Source of the DNA: Cristatella mucedo
Lineage: Eukaryota; Bryozoa; Phylactolaemata; Cristatellidae
Assembly: GCA_009760855.2 (NCBI GenBank)
Contig: WPIO01000016.1
Span: forward strand, 1,650,001 to 1,707,500
Direction of reading: 5' to 3'
DNA: 57,500 nt
The notes beneath the pieces are model-generated. The model was not told the origin of the DNA, searched no databases, and was given only the letters and a program-made list of their open reading frames with translations. A program made the translations under genes and the position numbers. Below are positions 10,748-57,500 of this stretch, piece after piece (the stretch's first letter is position 1; each line of letters begins with the position of its first letter).

Positions 10748-10786
10748 TCACTGATATCAGTGACGTCACTGATACGACTGACGTCA
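10748..10786. promoter_or_regulatory. Overlapping palindromes with two CRE sites
   Basis: TCACTGATATCAGTGA (10748-10763) and TCAGTGACGTCACTGA (10757-10772) are perfect 16-base palindromes sharing seven bases. TGACGTCA, the full cAMP-response element, occurs at 10761-10768 and again at 10779-10786. It lies 2.9 kb upstream of the ODF2 ATG and 0.8 kb past the AKNA stop. Confidence 0.5.
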
Positions 10787-11623
10787 CTGACTTTCTCCAA
10801 TCGTACTGACATTCAGCGAATAAATGGCTATTTAAGGAGGCAGCGGTGAAGAATATGAAGCACCCGTTTATTTTGAGTTCGTAGAGTCAGCAAACACAAT
10901 TCTCTCTTGTGGCTAATTCATACGCCAGTAAGTGCAACAATTCACCGATGAGGACATCTCAACTAGTACTGGCCTTTGCAAGCACTGAGTCAGCGGTTAG
11001 CTCCAGAGGTTAGAAAAATCGACCGGAAGCCGTCCAGTTGACCTGGCAACGCCTGCAAGCGCTATCCTACTCGGACTGCCAGCAGGCGGCGGCCTGCCGA
11101 GACAGCGTGCAAGCCATGCGTAGATCGCAAAGCCACCGGCACTGGCCGATCGCATGCTCGATTCGACATCCGGTCAGAGCATCACACCGCGATCACGAGG
11201 ATCGCGTGCAGCACGAGCGCAGGTCCTCACTAAAAGTCCGGATGGAGGCACGAGCGAAACTCGAGCCAATCATGCGAGTCAGCAATCTAGTGAGTGATAC
11301 AGGAAACTACGAGCCACGAGCGAGTGCAGCAGCCTTCGCTGCTGTAGCCGACGGACGGTCAGTATTCACCTGCCTTCAAAATTGGCAGCAGCAACAGTAC
11401 AAAAATACTGGACGGAGCAGAGAAATCTGCAAGAAGCCAGCCTTCTACTAGCCGAAGCTGCAAAGAAGCACGCACGGCGCCGCAGTCGACAAGCTACGTC
11501 CTCGGCCACAGCTGTCAGCAGGCCACTTCTGAGCAAGCGAGCGAGCAGGAGCACCAGAGCGAGGCTCGACGAGGCCCCCCCACCATCGCAGCAGCCGCGC
11601 CTAAGTGCGTGCAATTCGCCATT

Positions 11624-47520
<35,897 letters not shown>

Positions 47521-47750
47521 CACCGAGGCCGGCGGCTGCTGCAGCAGCCGCTGCCCGTGAGGGGTTGGCTAGCTCAGCCTGTGAGAGAAGCGGCTAAAAA
47601 TTAGCAAGCGATCGGCAGGACGTAACGCGAGCTTCGGAAGCGAGCTATTGCCCAGTGCAAGCCTGCGCTGCGATCGTGCATTCGTGTCACAGTGGCCGAG
47701 TGTGTGCACGTGCACACGTGTGTGCATGCGCGCAAATGAGTGAGTGTGCA

Positions 47751-47797
<47 letters not shown>
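47751..47797. repeat. (GT)n then (GA)n microsatellite
   Basis: Runs up to the start of a LINE-B copy. Confidence 0.92.
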
Positions 47798-47802
<5 letters not shown>

Positions 47803-48440
47803 ATGCCCTTTTGGTTGGGCTGCCAAAAAAAGCTATTATGCCACTACAGCGGAGCTGCAAGGCTAGTCTTCAAGTCCCGGCGGTTTGAGCACGTGTCTCC
47901 TCTGCTGAAAGAGCTAGGATGGCTGCCGGTTGAGCAACGGATACAGAGCAAAGTTCTTATGCTGACCCACTAGGCCACGGCCACGGCTTGGCTCCTTCGT
48001 ACCTAGCTGAACTGCTGCACCAGTTTCAGCCTTTTCGTGCCCCCAGGTCCTGTGTGGACAATTAATTAGCTGTTCCATTCCTCCACTTACAGACCGTTGG
48101 CGACAGAAGCTTTAGCTCTGCAGGTCCTAGGCCGTGGAACTCGCTTCCACAATTCTTACGCAACGACAAGTACACTCCTGCTGCCGACTATGGCTCATCC
48201 TTTCCAGCGGTCCTGAGCTGCTACTTCTATGCTACTCACTACCTCAACTGCTCTCCTGACTCTGCTATGCTTCCCACTTTCTCTTTGTTGCGTGAGACGA
48301 AGTCTGTTGGCTACCGAATGCGTACCGAAAGCCGCTTAGGCTGTGAGTGCGCCATACAAAACTCTCCTGAGTAACACCCACATGGTCTTTATGACTTTGT
48401 GGAGTTACAGACGGAGATACATTACAAACATTAGAGAGAA
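47798..48440 (+). repeat. LINE-B fragment
   Basis: Reads CNALLVGLPKKAIMPLQRSC, then SYLAELLHQFQPFR-type and SFSSAGPRPWNSLPQFLRND-type blocks in shifted frames, ending ACGGAGATACATTACA. One of the longer copies. Confidence 0.85.
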
Positions 48441-48539
48441 AAACACCAAATATAAAAAAGTAGAGTATCCCTGCGACCCCCCCCCCCCACACTACTACCA
48501 ATAGGGCTGGGGTGCGTCTCCAGAGCAGCAGCGTCTGCA

Positions 48540-49560
48540 GGATTGGTCACCCCGGCCGGCCGTCAGAGCCGAGCTGAGGGGGTGGGGCACAGGCAGCTAC
48601 GACTTGCCTGACGCCCAGCAGCGGTCGGGCGCTCTGAGCCGTTCCTTACTGGCGCCTTGTAGCTCCTTGCTCGAGTTTGTGCACGGCGGTCAAGCGAAGG
48701 AAAAGGAGTGCGGCACGAAACGGGCAGGGGGGCCCGCGCGAGACGCGACTGCACCTCCCGCGAGCGCTAGAGTGAGCGGATGGGGCCAGGCGCGATCATG
48801 CGCCCACAGCTTCGACTACCTCAGGATGCTCGCACGACGGCCTGAACGATTCACAAGCACGGAAGATTTTGCGCGACGGCCACGGCGGCGGCGGCGGCGG
48901 GACCGGGTCGCGCCATGTTCTCGCCCGGCTAGCCGCGCTCCGTCGACATCGGCTGCACATTCAGCGCCTCGCGGGAGGTTAACGGCCGCCGCGGCGGCGG
49001 CGGCTCGAGCGCGCGCCGCCCCAGGCACACCGGAAGCGCTCGGCGCTCTCAATCGAGCCGGCGGGCGCCACCAACGCGCCGAACGCTGTCAGCGCTAACC
49101 CCGGGCCTCGTGCCAAGCTGCCGCTGCCGCCGCCGTCGTCGCGCGCCGGTAGCCCGCCACGGCGCGGCTGCTCCGAGCCGCCGCCGCTCCCATTGAGCTC
49201 GCCGGCGGCGCTAGTGGGGCGCGCACGCAAGCCGGGCCGGTCGTTGAACCGGTCGTTTAGCTGCATTCTCGGCGCGGCCGCTACTACCCGACCGCTTCCA
49301 CCAACCTTGCTCGACAAACGCTTCTGCGCCGCGACTCGCGCGCTCGGCGGGGTCAGTCGGCGGCGGCGGCAACTATTTCCGGTGAAAGGCGTCCTTGGAG
49401 AGCGTTATCTCCCTTGGCCTGGCGGCCAAGCTGCGTATCGTGGCAACCGCGTGGGGCGCCCCGGCGAGCGATCCGCGCGATACGGGAGTCGCCGCGATAG
49501 GAGCTGCTCGCGCAAGCTCTACCCGCTCGCTCGCCGCCCAATCTTACTTTGATCGCGCGC
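48540..49560. promoter_or_regulatory. CpG-rich island upstream of AKNA exon 1
   Basis: About 1 kb with very high GC and many CpG dinucleotides (for example the GGCGGCGGCGGCGG stretch near 48886). It stands 1.0-2.0 kb upstream of AKNA exon 1, so it is the best candidate for the AKNA promoter and a 5' UTR exon. A minus-strand frame at 49317-48979 contains RMQLNDRFNDRPGLRARP, which could be a coding exon or chance. Confidence 0.45.
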
Positions 49561-49567
49561 GCGCGCG

Positions 49568-49770
<203 letters not shown>

Positions 49771-49794
49771 GCACGCGCCGCCGCCGCGCGCAGC

Positions 49795-50399
49795 TGCAAT
49801 GCCCCGCGATTAAGGGGCCAGGACCTTGCCAGCAGAAACTCGATTACCAACTAGGAGCTCTGCCGAACTTCGAGGTTTGCCGCTGAAATAGAGCCGAGCC
49901 GCTTTTGCAATTGCCGCGATAAGCCGATGATTATGAGCAGCGCGATGTGCTGTTGGGTACGAACGAGATTGCGGCGGTGCCCTATGGCCTGGCCATTATG
50001 TAATACACGGTCATGGCTCCCAGAGAGCAGCCGCTGCATCCGGGCGTCGGGGAATCCTAGCGCTGAGCAGCGCGAGCCGCTGTTGGCGAGTCGCGGCCGC
50101 CAAGTCACCGTATGTCGTATGTCGGCCGCAATAGGCAGGCTACTGCTGGTGCTTTTCCCAATAGGGTCTTGTCGTTTTCCTAATGGTGTTTCCTAACAAA
50201 AAGTGTTGCTGCTAGCGCTGCTAGCCCTATATCGAGCGCTGCGTCGCTGTCAATCGCTATTCTGTGTAGTTAACGCGGCTATTACACAAGCGACTCAGAT
50301 CTAATTCGGCGACAAAAGCTAGTAGATCGGCGAAGCTCGCGGTTCGTAATAAAGGTCCAGCCGTCGAGCTCACGGTGTCCCTAGTCGCGGGGCATTACA
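49795..50399 (-). mobile_element. Candidate LTR of a retrotransposon, minus orientation
   Basis: Starts TGCAATGCCCCGCGATTA and ends TAGTCGCGGGGCATTACA. The ends are inverted copies matching at 16 of 18 bases and give TG...CA borders. On the minus strand it is preceded by the purine-rich AAAGGAGCGGAT, like a polypurine tract before a 3' LTR. I see no second copy and no target-site duplication, so it is a remnant if real. A DNA transposon with short inverted ends is the alternative. Confidence 0.42.
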
Positions 50400-51290
50400 T
50401 AATCCGCTCCTTTAAAACTTGTCCGCCCTCAGGCATCCTCAGCTTGCGCGTAGACTCGTAGTGCCTGCGACAGCAGTGACGACTGGGTTTCTGATTCGAG
50501 CTGGGAGCCGGCGCCGTGCAGAAATGAACCGTTCTCGTGACGTCACGCTGGTTGTATCGTCGTGCTTCCGTCTGCCGCTGGCCGTCAGCAAAGTCGTAGA
50601 AGCTTCTTTTCGTGACGCCTGCATCTCACTACAAACCACCGCCGGTAGCTCCCGTTGAGTGCCGTCATTAAGGTCGCCTCCATCGTCACGGTGCAGCTTC
50701 TCCTGCCACTGCGTCTTTGAAATACCCGCAGCCTAACTTAAAAATAAAAAATAAATAAATGAAATAATAAATAAAAAATAAAAATACCTAAAGCCTAACT
50801 TCTCGCCACCGCCACGCGGAGAAGAAAAGCAGAGACAGACTGATAGCCCCGATGACGAAACAGGAATCAGGAATCAGGAACCGATTCCGCCTGCGGTACC
50901 GCACACGGCAGTAACGAAGCCCAGTAGAATTGTAGCGCTGTGCTGGCCTTGGCTTAATTTTAGCGAGAACAAGAACTGCTCGGTGGGCAAAAACTCCTTT
51001 TTCCTGGAGCAGTGAGCCAGAGAGGAGCGCCAGTGCGGTTAGAGAGCAAGAGCTTAAGAGCAAGCCAGGAAGCTCTGGGACCAGCGGTGGCGATTCGACC
51101 TGCAGAATTGGTCTGCTACCCGCGGGGGAGCGGCTGATTGGTGTTAGCTGGGCGGTCAACCTCGGCCATAACTCTGTCTACAAAGAATCGTCTGGAACCT
51201 TTTCGGCATTTAAGCTGGACTGGGTTGCCCATCCGGTGTCCGAGCGATGGTATTAATTCCTTACCGTAATGGCGTACGGTGCCGGGCCAA
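50400..51290 (-). mobile_element. Possible internal part of the same LTR element
   Basis: Minus-strand ORFs 50439-50639 and 51116-51313 have the basic, Pro-rich look of a degraded polyprotein end. No protease, reverse transcriptase or integrase motif is visible. A GTGACGTCACG palindrome lies at about 50537. Confidence 0.22.
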
Positions 51291-51329
51291 ATATCGCTAA
51301 GCTCTTGCCCCATTGTCTCAGCTAGGTAT

Positions 51330-51378
51330 TTAAGAGTCGAGCGACGCTCGCTCCGGAGTCTTTTGTTCGGCTCCTGCG

Positions 51379-51425
<47 letters not shown>

Positions 51426-52670
51426 GCTTCGCTTCAACGCCGTCGGAATCGTTTCTCTGTAAGCGAAGGAGAGCGAGCTGTTCGCCGGCGATTGACGGGA
51501 CAGGACGAGATAGCGCTAGGATGATTCGGCGGACACCACCGAGTACGGTTGTCTCGCGCCCGAGCTCACAGCTCGCATTTTGTGTTTTGTGTGTGCGCGC
51601 TCGCACGTGGTCTCGGCATAAGGATTTGCTGATGCAAACTAGAAGTAGTTGGCGTGGTGGGTGGGATATTTCGGTGGTTCGGGCTCCTCCGTCTATTTGG
51701 GTCGTTCCCCACTAGAGACGTAGGTAGCCTAAGTGTGGAGACGTGTTTTCTCCACAAGAGTGCTTGAGGTAGTGTGTGAGGTATTCCTGCCGTTGAGAGA
51801 ATTCGTTTTGGGTTGGTTTGGGTCGTTCCCCACTAGAGACGAAGGTAGCCTAAGTGCAAGGACGCATTTCCCCCCCCCCGCAAGAGTGCTTGGTGTTCAG
51901 TAGCCTTCCGCTTAAGTACGCATCCATTCAAGTACGCATCCCGGTTAAGTACGCATATTTTCCCCTACAATTCTGGGTTCAAGATTTATTAGTTAAACCT
52001 GTTATGAATCGTCATTTGGTGCAGGTTTTGAAGTTTCTTACGTTTGGCTTTGAGGGAGACTGCCCGGATCTTGCTCGTGTTTAATTTACGTGCTAGGGTT
52101 TAAAGAACGAGACATGTAAATCAAAGGAAAAACAGAAAGCGGAAACAGGGGAAACAGTCGATAACAAACAAAATACAGATGTTGAATGAATCCGCCAGAT
52201 CGCGCGTTCGCGTCGCAATACACACCGTGCTGCCCGGTACAGGCAAGCGCTCCGGAAATTTCGCGGCATACCAGCAAGTGCGCACTTACCGGCTAAGTAC
52301 GCACAAACGTGCAGGTTTAAGTTGCGTTCTGAAACGGGACACTACGGTAGTGTGCGAGGTATTCCTGCCTCCACGGATGAAGCGGAGACTCCAGTTCTGC
52401 AGTCAGAGTCTCCGGCGGCTCGGGCTCCTCGTCCTATTCGGATCGCTCCCCACAATAGACTTCCGGTAGCTCGAGTGCGGAGACGTATTTCCTCCGCACG
52501 AGTGCTCGTGCTGTTGAGGGCCTGTGAGGAGTGTGAGGAGATAAAACTGAACTCGACGCGAAGCGACAATGTGCGCTTGCGAATAAAGCTCAGTGAAATT
52601 CCCATATTTGTGTGTCTCTCTCTTTCTAATTCACGCCGCCAACTCACGACCCCCTTTAGTAACGGTAAGT
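51330..52670 (+). repeat. LTR-like or unknown repeat with internal duplications
   Basis: TATTTAAGAG at about 51327 resembles a TATA box, and AATAAAG at about 52571 a polyadenylation signal. In between, a block with GTCGTTCCCCACTAGAGACG is present at 51700-51770 and 51823-51893, with a diverged third copy at 52340-52520. AAGTACGCAT recurs three times at 51914-51958. A donor-like ACGGTAAGTAG stands at 52663. Family unknown. Confidence 0.35.
51382..51422. repeat. (CT)n microsatellite
   Basis: Short pure CT run. Confidence 0.92.
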
Positions 52671-52679
52671 AGGTCAGTG

Positions 52680-53140
52680 CCAGAAATACTCATTCAGCGG
52701 CGGCCTGCTTATTGCACGTAGACGCGCACCAAACCGCATTTGGTAGGAGGTCGCTCAGCTCGGTAAGCGGCAGGTCACGCCTACTCCGCTGAGCCTTCAG
52801 CGTTACAGAGCACAAGGAAGAGTGACCTTTTGTATTGATGGAGGGACACAGAAGACATGGAAAAGGCAGACAGGCTAACCTATAGCACAGCAGACAAGGA
52901 ATACAATCTGACGTCGACCATTTTAAATTAACAAGTCGGACAGCTCCTCTGAGCAATGCGTATCGTACTTATAATGAAAACCAGCCTTCCCCAAGGACTA
53001 AGTACTTTCTCACTACGATCGCATGCTCAACCGTATGAGATGTCCTCTAAACTCATTCTAAACAAACGCAGAATTCACCTCTGGATGACTATCGCTCGCC
53101 ATCGATCAGCGAGCGATGCCTCCGAGGCACCGTTGTCGAA
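52680..53140. other. Spacer, no feature seen
   Basis: Short ORFs on both strands without recognisable content. Confidence 0.35.
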
Positions 53141-53142
53141 CT

Positions 53143-53200
<58 letters not shown>

Positions 53201-53249
53201 GACCGAGACCGAGACCGAGAGAGAGACCGAGACCGAGACCGAGAGAGAG

Positions 53250-53328
<79 letters not shown>

Positions 53329-53366
53329 GAGAGACCGAGAGAGAGAGAGGGAGAGAGAGAGAGAGG
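53143..53366. repeat. (GA)n with GACC GA units
   Basis: GA array with an interior block of GAGACC repeats at about 53194-53252. Confidence 0.95.
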
Positions 53367-53369
53367 CAA

Positions 53370-54235
53370 TAACTGTCGCAGTTTCCCTACCAAGACAAGA
53401 GAGGCACCAAACTATCAAAGCGAATTCTTCATTCTCATGCATCGCAGCAGTTTCAATGACACGAAGGACCAACGAGAATAATCATCTCAAGCGACATATC
53501 GGACACAGGAATTCGCGCGGAGCCGCGTAGCTCCGTGGCAGCTCCGCGGCTCAAAACTTGTGCAAACTGCACGCTTCCCTTAGCTCCTACGCTCGAGGTG
53601 GAGCGGAGCGGCATGCTGAGTCGTTAGTATTTTTTAATCATTTAATTAATTAATTTTTTTATTATTTAATCCGCGAAAGAAAAACGTTGATATTTTCTAC
53701 CATGATGAAATTGACGTAGCGCATTTAAACAATGCATCCTATAATAATTAGCAAAACATGCAAAAACGGCTAAAGTCAAGACTTAATCTAGTATGGGTCA
53801 AACGATATATCCCGTTACCACTATTATTGCAAACATAAAAGAGATGCGAAAACCCGGCTCCTAACGCAACTTAATTATCCGGACGCGGACTCAGCATGGA
53901 TTCCGTAGCCCTACGCGAGCCACTGGAGCCGGGCTCAATCTCAACCCCACAATTCCAAGACCGGCAAAGTAAGACACCTTCATATAGCAATCAAGCATGC
54001 TCACACAAATTCCACCGAACAGACCGACAACCTCACAGGTTAGCTGCTGAAATCAACTCAATGGTTATCGCTTTTTCAACTCTAAACCTGACAGCTGGCA
54101 AACAAGTTAGCCAGATTTATAATGCAACAACGCTATTGTAACCAAATCAATCGCGTATTGAACACCCTCTATCGTCGTATTTTGGCTAGACACGATGCGG
54201 GGCCAGAATGCGTCACCTCGATGCTTGCTGCAAGA
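53370..54235. other. AT-rich spacer
   Basis: A GC hairpin (GAGCCGCG ... CGCGGCTC) sits at about 53520-53552. The rest is AT-rich with no gene seen. Confidence 0.4.
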
Positions 54236-54589
54236 GATAGCCATTATGCCTCATGCGTACCACAGGTTAATATGAAATCACGGTGACCACCTCGATCCGG
54301 TATCTTCTTTTTGCAGGCCACAAAAAATAATATGTAACAAAAATAAACTATAACCAAACCACCCGAATATCCGCAGACTCGTTCACTCAAAATACCTATA
54401 CCAATCACACAGGTGCAGTGAGATCTTTCGGCGCCCGGGGACAAAGCTAAAAATGGCGCCCCTCCCTTTGTCAAAAATTGCCGAAAAATAGCTCGACAAC
54501 AGGTGAAATGCAAACAACACGTGCTAGTATGCATATCGAGTCGAGGAAGTTTTATTAATTGTAGCAAAAGTACAAGGTAGCTATCACAG

Positions 54590-55140
54590 CTTTAACTTGA
54601 GTGAATTTTTTTTCTGGCCTTGAACGTGGCAAAGTGATCTAGTACAGTGTGCGAAAATCAATGTTTTCCAGTGTTTCCATCTCCATGCTTAACATGGTCA
54701 AACGAATCAGAGGCCAATCTTGCCCCATTGCTGCTCTCAGCTGAGACGTGAGCATCTTTGGATTGCTAAAGGAAAATTCACAGTTGCCTACTGAGACAGA
54801 TATGGAGAGAGTAGAGGAACTCGTAAGGCAGCTCTCAAATTAGGAAACCCGTAGATCCGTAACTGAAAACGAAGGACGCGAGTTCCGGGAGTAAGGAGCT
54901 CTTTGGTGCCGAGTCTTGACTTGTGGCAATAAGCATTTCAAAGTCATATGTTTCGTTGCACAGCTCTGTTCCATCAACTTCTGAACAATAGAAGCCTCCA
55001 AGATCTAGTCATTGGTGGCGGAGTTTGGTCTGGTCGAGTGTCTTCAAAAGCTGCTCAACCTCCGACAAGAAACCAAATTTAGCCTCAAGATCTGTGAGCC
55101 GTAGAAAACCTAGATGCAATTTCTTGTCGGAGATAGTCTA
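54590..55140 (-). pseudogene. hAT-type transposase relic (C-terminal part)
   Basis: On the minus strand, broken pieces read DLEAKFGFLSEVEQLLKTLD, then FYCSEVDGTELCNETYDFEM, then NCEFSFSNPKMLTSQLRAAM, then LSMEMETLENIDFRTL before a stop at 54639. The layout matches the C-terminal dimerisation region of hAT-like transposases with DUF4371 or ZMYM1-type sequence (pattern CERSFSKLK..LRSTM.QERL..LALLSIE, from memory). Stops and shifts show it is dead. A GGCGCC-rich stretch at 54430-54470 may be near the element end. Confidence 0.62.
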
Positions 55141-55399
55141 CTTTGCTCTTTTTTATTTTTGAAATCTCCTCCTCCTCCTCCGAGAGACAAAAATCCTGAG
55201 AGAGTTATCCGGGCGTCTGCGTCCTTCGGCGGATTCTTCACTCAACTGCAACTCCCCATAATTCACATCTCCTTCTCATTCTCACCAGCCTTGTCTTTGG
55301 AGGAGCTGTCGGCATTCCTCGCCAAAATATTCCTACGCGAGTGGCCGTTATTGTTTGCTGGAAACTTTGAACAATCACGTTGTTGACCAAAGCCACAGT

Positions 55400-56290
55400 C
55401 ACATCCGCGCTCACTTTTTGACTGTCTGCCCGGATAACTACTGGTCGATGCACTGTGTGGTTGTCACGCGACTCAAATCCGTGGCCATATTGTATATCCT
55501 GCAATCGGAAAGGATATTTATTTGTCTTGTTGACCTTGTTACTTCCCACTGGCGATCACGTGGCTCTCGATCCCTTTTCCTGCCGTAGTTTGAGCAGTTC
55601 TGCAGCAATTTTGTTCAGCGTTGAAACTTGACAAGACTTGATGCTGAGAAATTTTGAAACCCCTTTGTTGCGATGCCAGTCTTCTTAATCTGCACCGTAA
55701 CCGACGATCCCATTGACAATGGAAATGGCAAATGACAAATTGAAATTTACGATGGCCCGGTTCCAAGAGTTGACCGGGATCCGCCGCTAGCAAGCCTGCT
55801 CGGCGCTCGGCACAGGACTCGTTGACTGTAGCGTTCATTATTCAGTCACCGTCGACGAAGATCGTCTCGCGAGCTCACCTGCACACCAGCTCACCTGATC
55901 ACCGGCAGTCAGACTAGAGGCCCTTCTTTCGCCCCGCCCCCGTCCCCCACGTGGGCTCGAGCCCGCGACCCCTCCGCCCACGCCGCCTCTTGTGCGCGCC
56001 AGCAAAGGGCAGGCGCGCACAGGACAAATGTTGCTGGTTTTTGATAAAAATCCTGGCATCTCCTTCCCCCTGGCTCGTCGATGCAGTAGACTCGAGGAGT
56101 GCTCTTGACAAGCATACGCCCCTGAATTCTGTCCGCATAATAATCGAATTTAATAATAATAAACGCTAATAAACGTAATATAATAATAATCGCTAGTTTT
56201 AATAACCGCTATCATAATAATAAACGCATATGTAATAAACAAATAAATAAATAATAATAATAATAGTAAATGTAATAACCGCATAATAAA
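55400..56290. other. Spacer with an (AAT)n-rich part
   Basis: ATAATAATAA-type runs at 56140-56290. No ORF recognised. Confidence 0.45.
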
Positions 56291-56720
56291 CGCTAGTTGT
56301 CGAAGTTCCTTTCTACTTACAAAAATCTTCAGAAGATGCGCCGTGTAAAGTTGAGCAAGTTTCTAAGACTACATCCGTATCCACACCTGGAATCTTATCG
56401 AAGCCGATGCTTTTATTTCACTCAAAAATCGAAGTTTTACCAGTTTTACCAAAAACTAATAAATGAGAGCAAATCATGTGCCGGACAGCTTCGAGGGGTC
56501 TCACTAGCCGAATTTTAATTGTTCAGCCGCTAAGATATCCACCGCCTTTGTTGAAAAAGTTGTACGTATTCGTACCTCCGTAAAACCACCTCCAACTTGA
56601 GTTAATTGGCAACCTGTTACCTCCCATTAGAAATGTTCCGAGGTTTCCGTGTTTGACGTGATTACCTTAATCGAGACTAGAAAAAAAGAGCTGTGACCGG
56701 ATGACCCGTCATGCAATTCT

Positions 56721-56757
56721 CTCTCCCTCTTTCTCTCGCTCGCTCGCTCTCTCTCTC

Positions 56758-56848
<91 letters not shown>
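56721..56848. repeat. (CT)n microsatellite
   Basis: About 120 bases, nearly pure CT. Confidence 0.95.
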
Positions 56849-56853
<5 letters not shown>

Positions 56854-56959
56854 TCACTTACGGATAGACGGAGTGCAGCCATCGTCGGGTTTTTAACCTT
56901 CGGTGGATAAAGAGGTAGTTCTCAATTCCCAATTCTTTCATGTCGACTGTCGCTCCATC

Positions 56960-57285
56960 GATTATAGCCTGGATTGACCTAACAAGCCCTAGAAAACTAT
57001 GGCGCTGTCTCAAGATCTGCATTGGCTCCCCCATGATCAACCTATGCGGAGCAAAATTCTTACTCTGATACACAATGCCCGCCATGGCCTGGCTCACGCA
57101 TACCTAGCTGAACTGTTGCACTAGTTTCAGCCTCATCGTGCCCTCAGGTCCTCTTTGGAATATAATTTGGCTGTTCCAGTGCTATGCTTAAAGACCTTTG
57201 ACGACAAGAGCTTTTGCTCGTAGAGTTCTGTACTGTGGAACTAAAGTTCACAATTATTACTCAGAGACATCTTCTCTCGTGCGTC
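56960..57285 (+). repeat. LINE-B fragment, decayed
   Basis: ATGCCCGCCATGGCCTGGCT and ACCTAGCTGAACTGTTGCAC match the LINE-B HKARHGLAPSYLAELLHQ block with many changes. Confidence 0.7.
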
Positions 57286-57500
57286 CGACTTAGAACTCAC
57301 TCCCGACTTGCATCATGACATTTCCTGACTTGTCCACATTTAAAAAGAAATTTAAAATGCATCTATTTATGACAGCATTTAGTGGGTCCCTGCGATTCGT
57401 ACTTTATGTGTTTATGCAGGCTGACACTCTGCATGCTGACACTAACAATACTTCCATGCTGACCCTGTGCATCGCACCCCTAACCATATTATTCTTGTTG
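57286..57500 (+). repeat. LINE-A 3' fragment, runs off the window
   Basis: Continues directly from LINE-B into the LINE-A coding end (DLSTFKKKFKMHLFMTAF) and 3' UTR up to the last base. Confidence 0.8.

Noticed and set aside
52179-52672. Plus-strand ORFs near a polyadenylation-like signal as a protein gene
   Set aside because: Frames are short, contain internally duplicated repeat blocks and show no family resemblance.

Overview
The window is nuclear DNA from an invertebrate animal. Coding is split into short exons with GT..AG borders. Introns and spacers are full of 5'-truncated LINE tails, tRNA-derived SINEs and very long (GA)n/(CT)n arrays. I cannot name the species.

Both genes I can support lie on the minus strand, so they read from high to low coordinates. 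The first, from about 47.5 kb down to 11.6 kb, is an orthologue of AKNA, the vertebrate 'AT-hook' protein now known as a centrosomal microtubule organiser. I traced 15 coding exons. Thirteen consecutive junctions agree in reading phase, and several blocks match human AKNA as I remember it. One link near the 3' end (16.3 to 11.8 kb) is missing. The second gene, from 7.9 kb down to at least 0.73 kb, is an orthologue of ODF2 (cenexin), a mother-centriole appendage and sperm-tail coiled-coil protein. I traced eight exons, all phase-consistent, one through an apparent GC-AG intron. Its 3' end is uncertain and may lie outside the window.

The pairing is the main discovery. AKNA and ODF2 both act at subdistal appendages of the mother centriole, and AKNA is reported to need ODF2 for that position. 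Here they are adjacent, same-strand genes with a 3.7-kb spacer. Both human genes are, from memory, on chromosome 9q.

Layout: 0-0.7 kb LINE tails and low-complexity sequence; 0.73-7.9 kb ODF2; 7.9-11.6 kb spacer with LINE pieces and a palindromic CRE cluster; 11.6-47.5 kb AKNA with repeat-filled introns; 47.6-48.5 kb a LINE; 48.5-49.6 kb a CpG-rich island, the likely AKNA promoter side; 49.6-57.5 kb repeats with an LTR-like fragment, a hAT transposase relic and two LINE tails. I found no convincing plus-strand protein gene, no rRNA and no free-standing tRNA gene.
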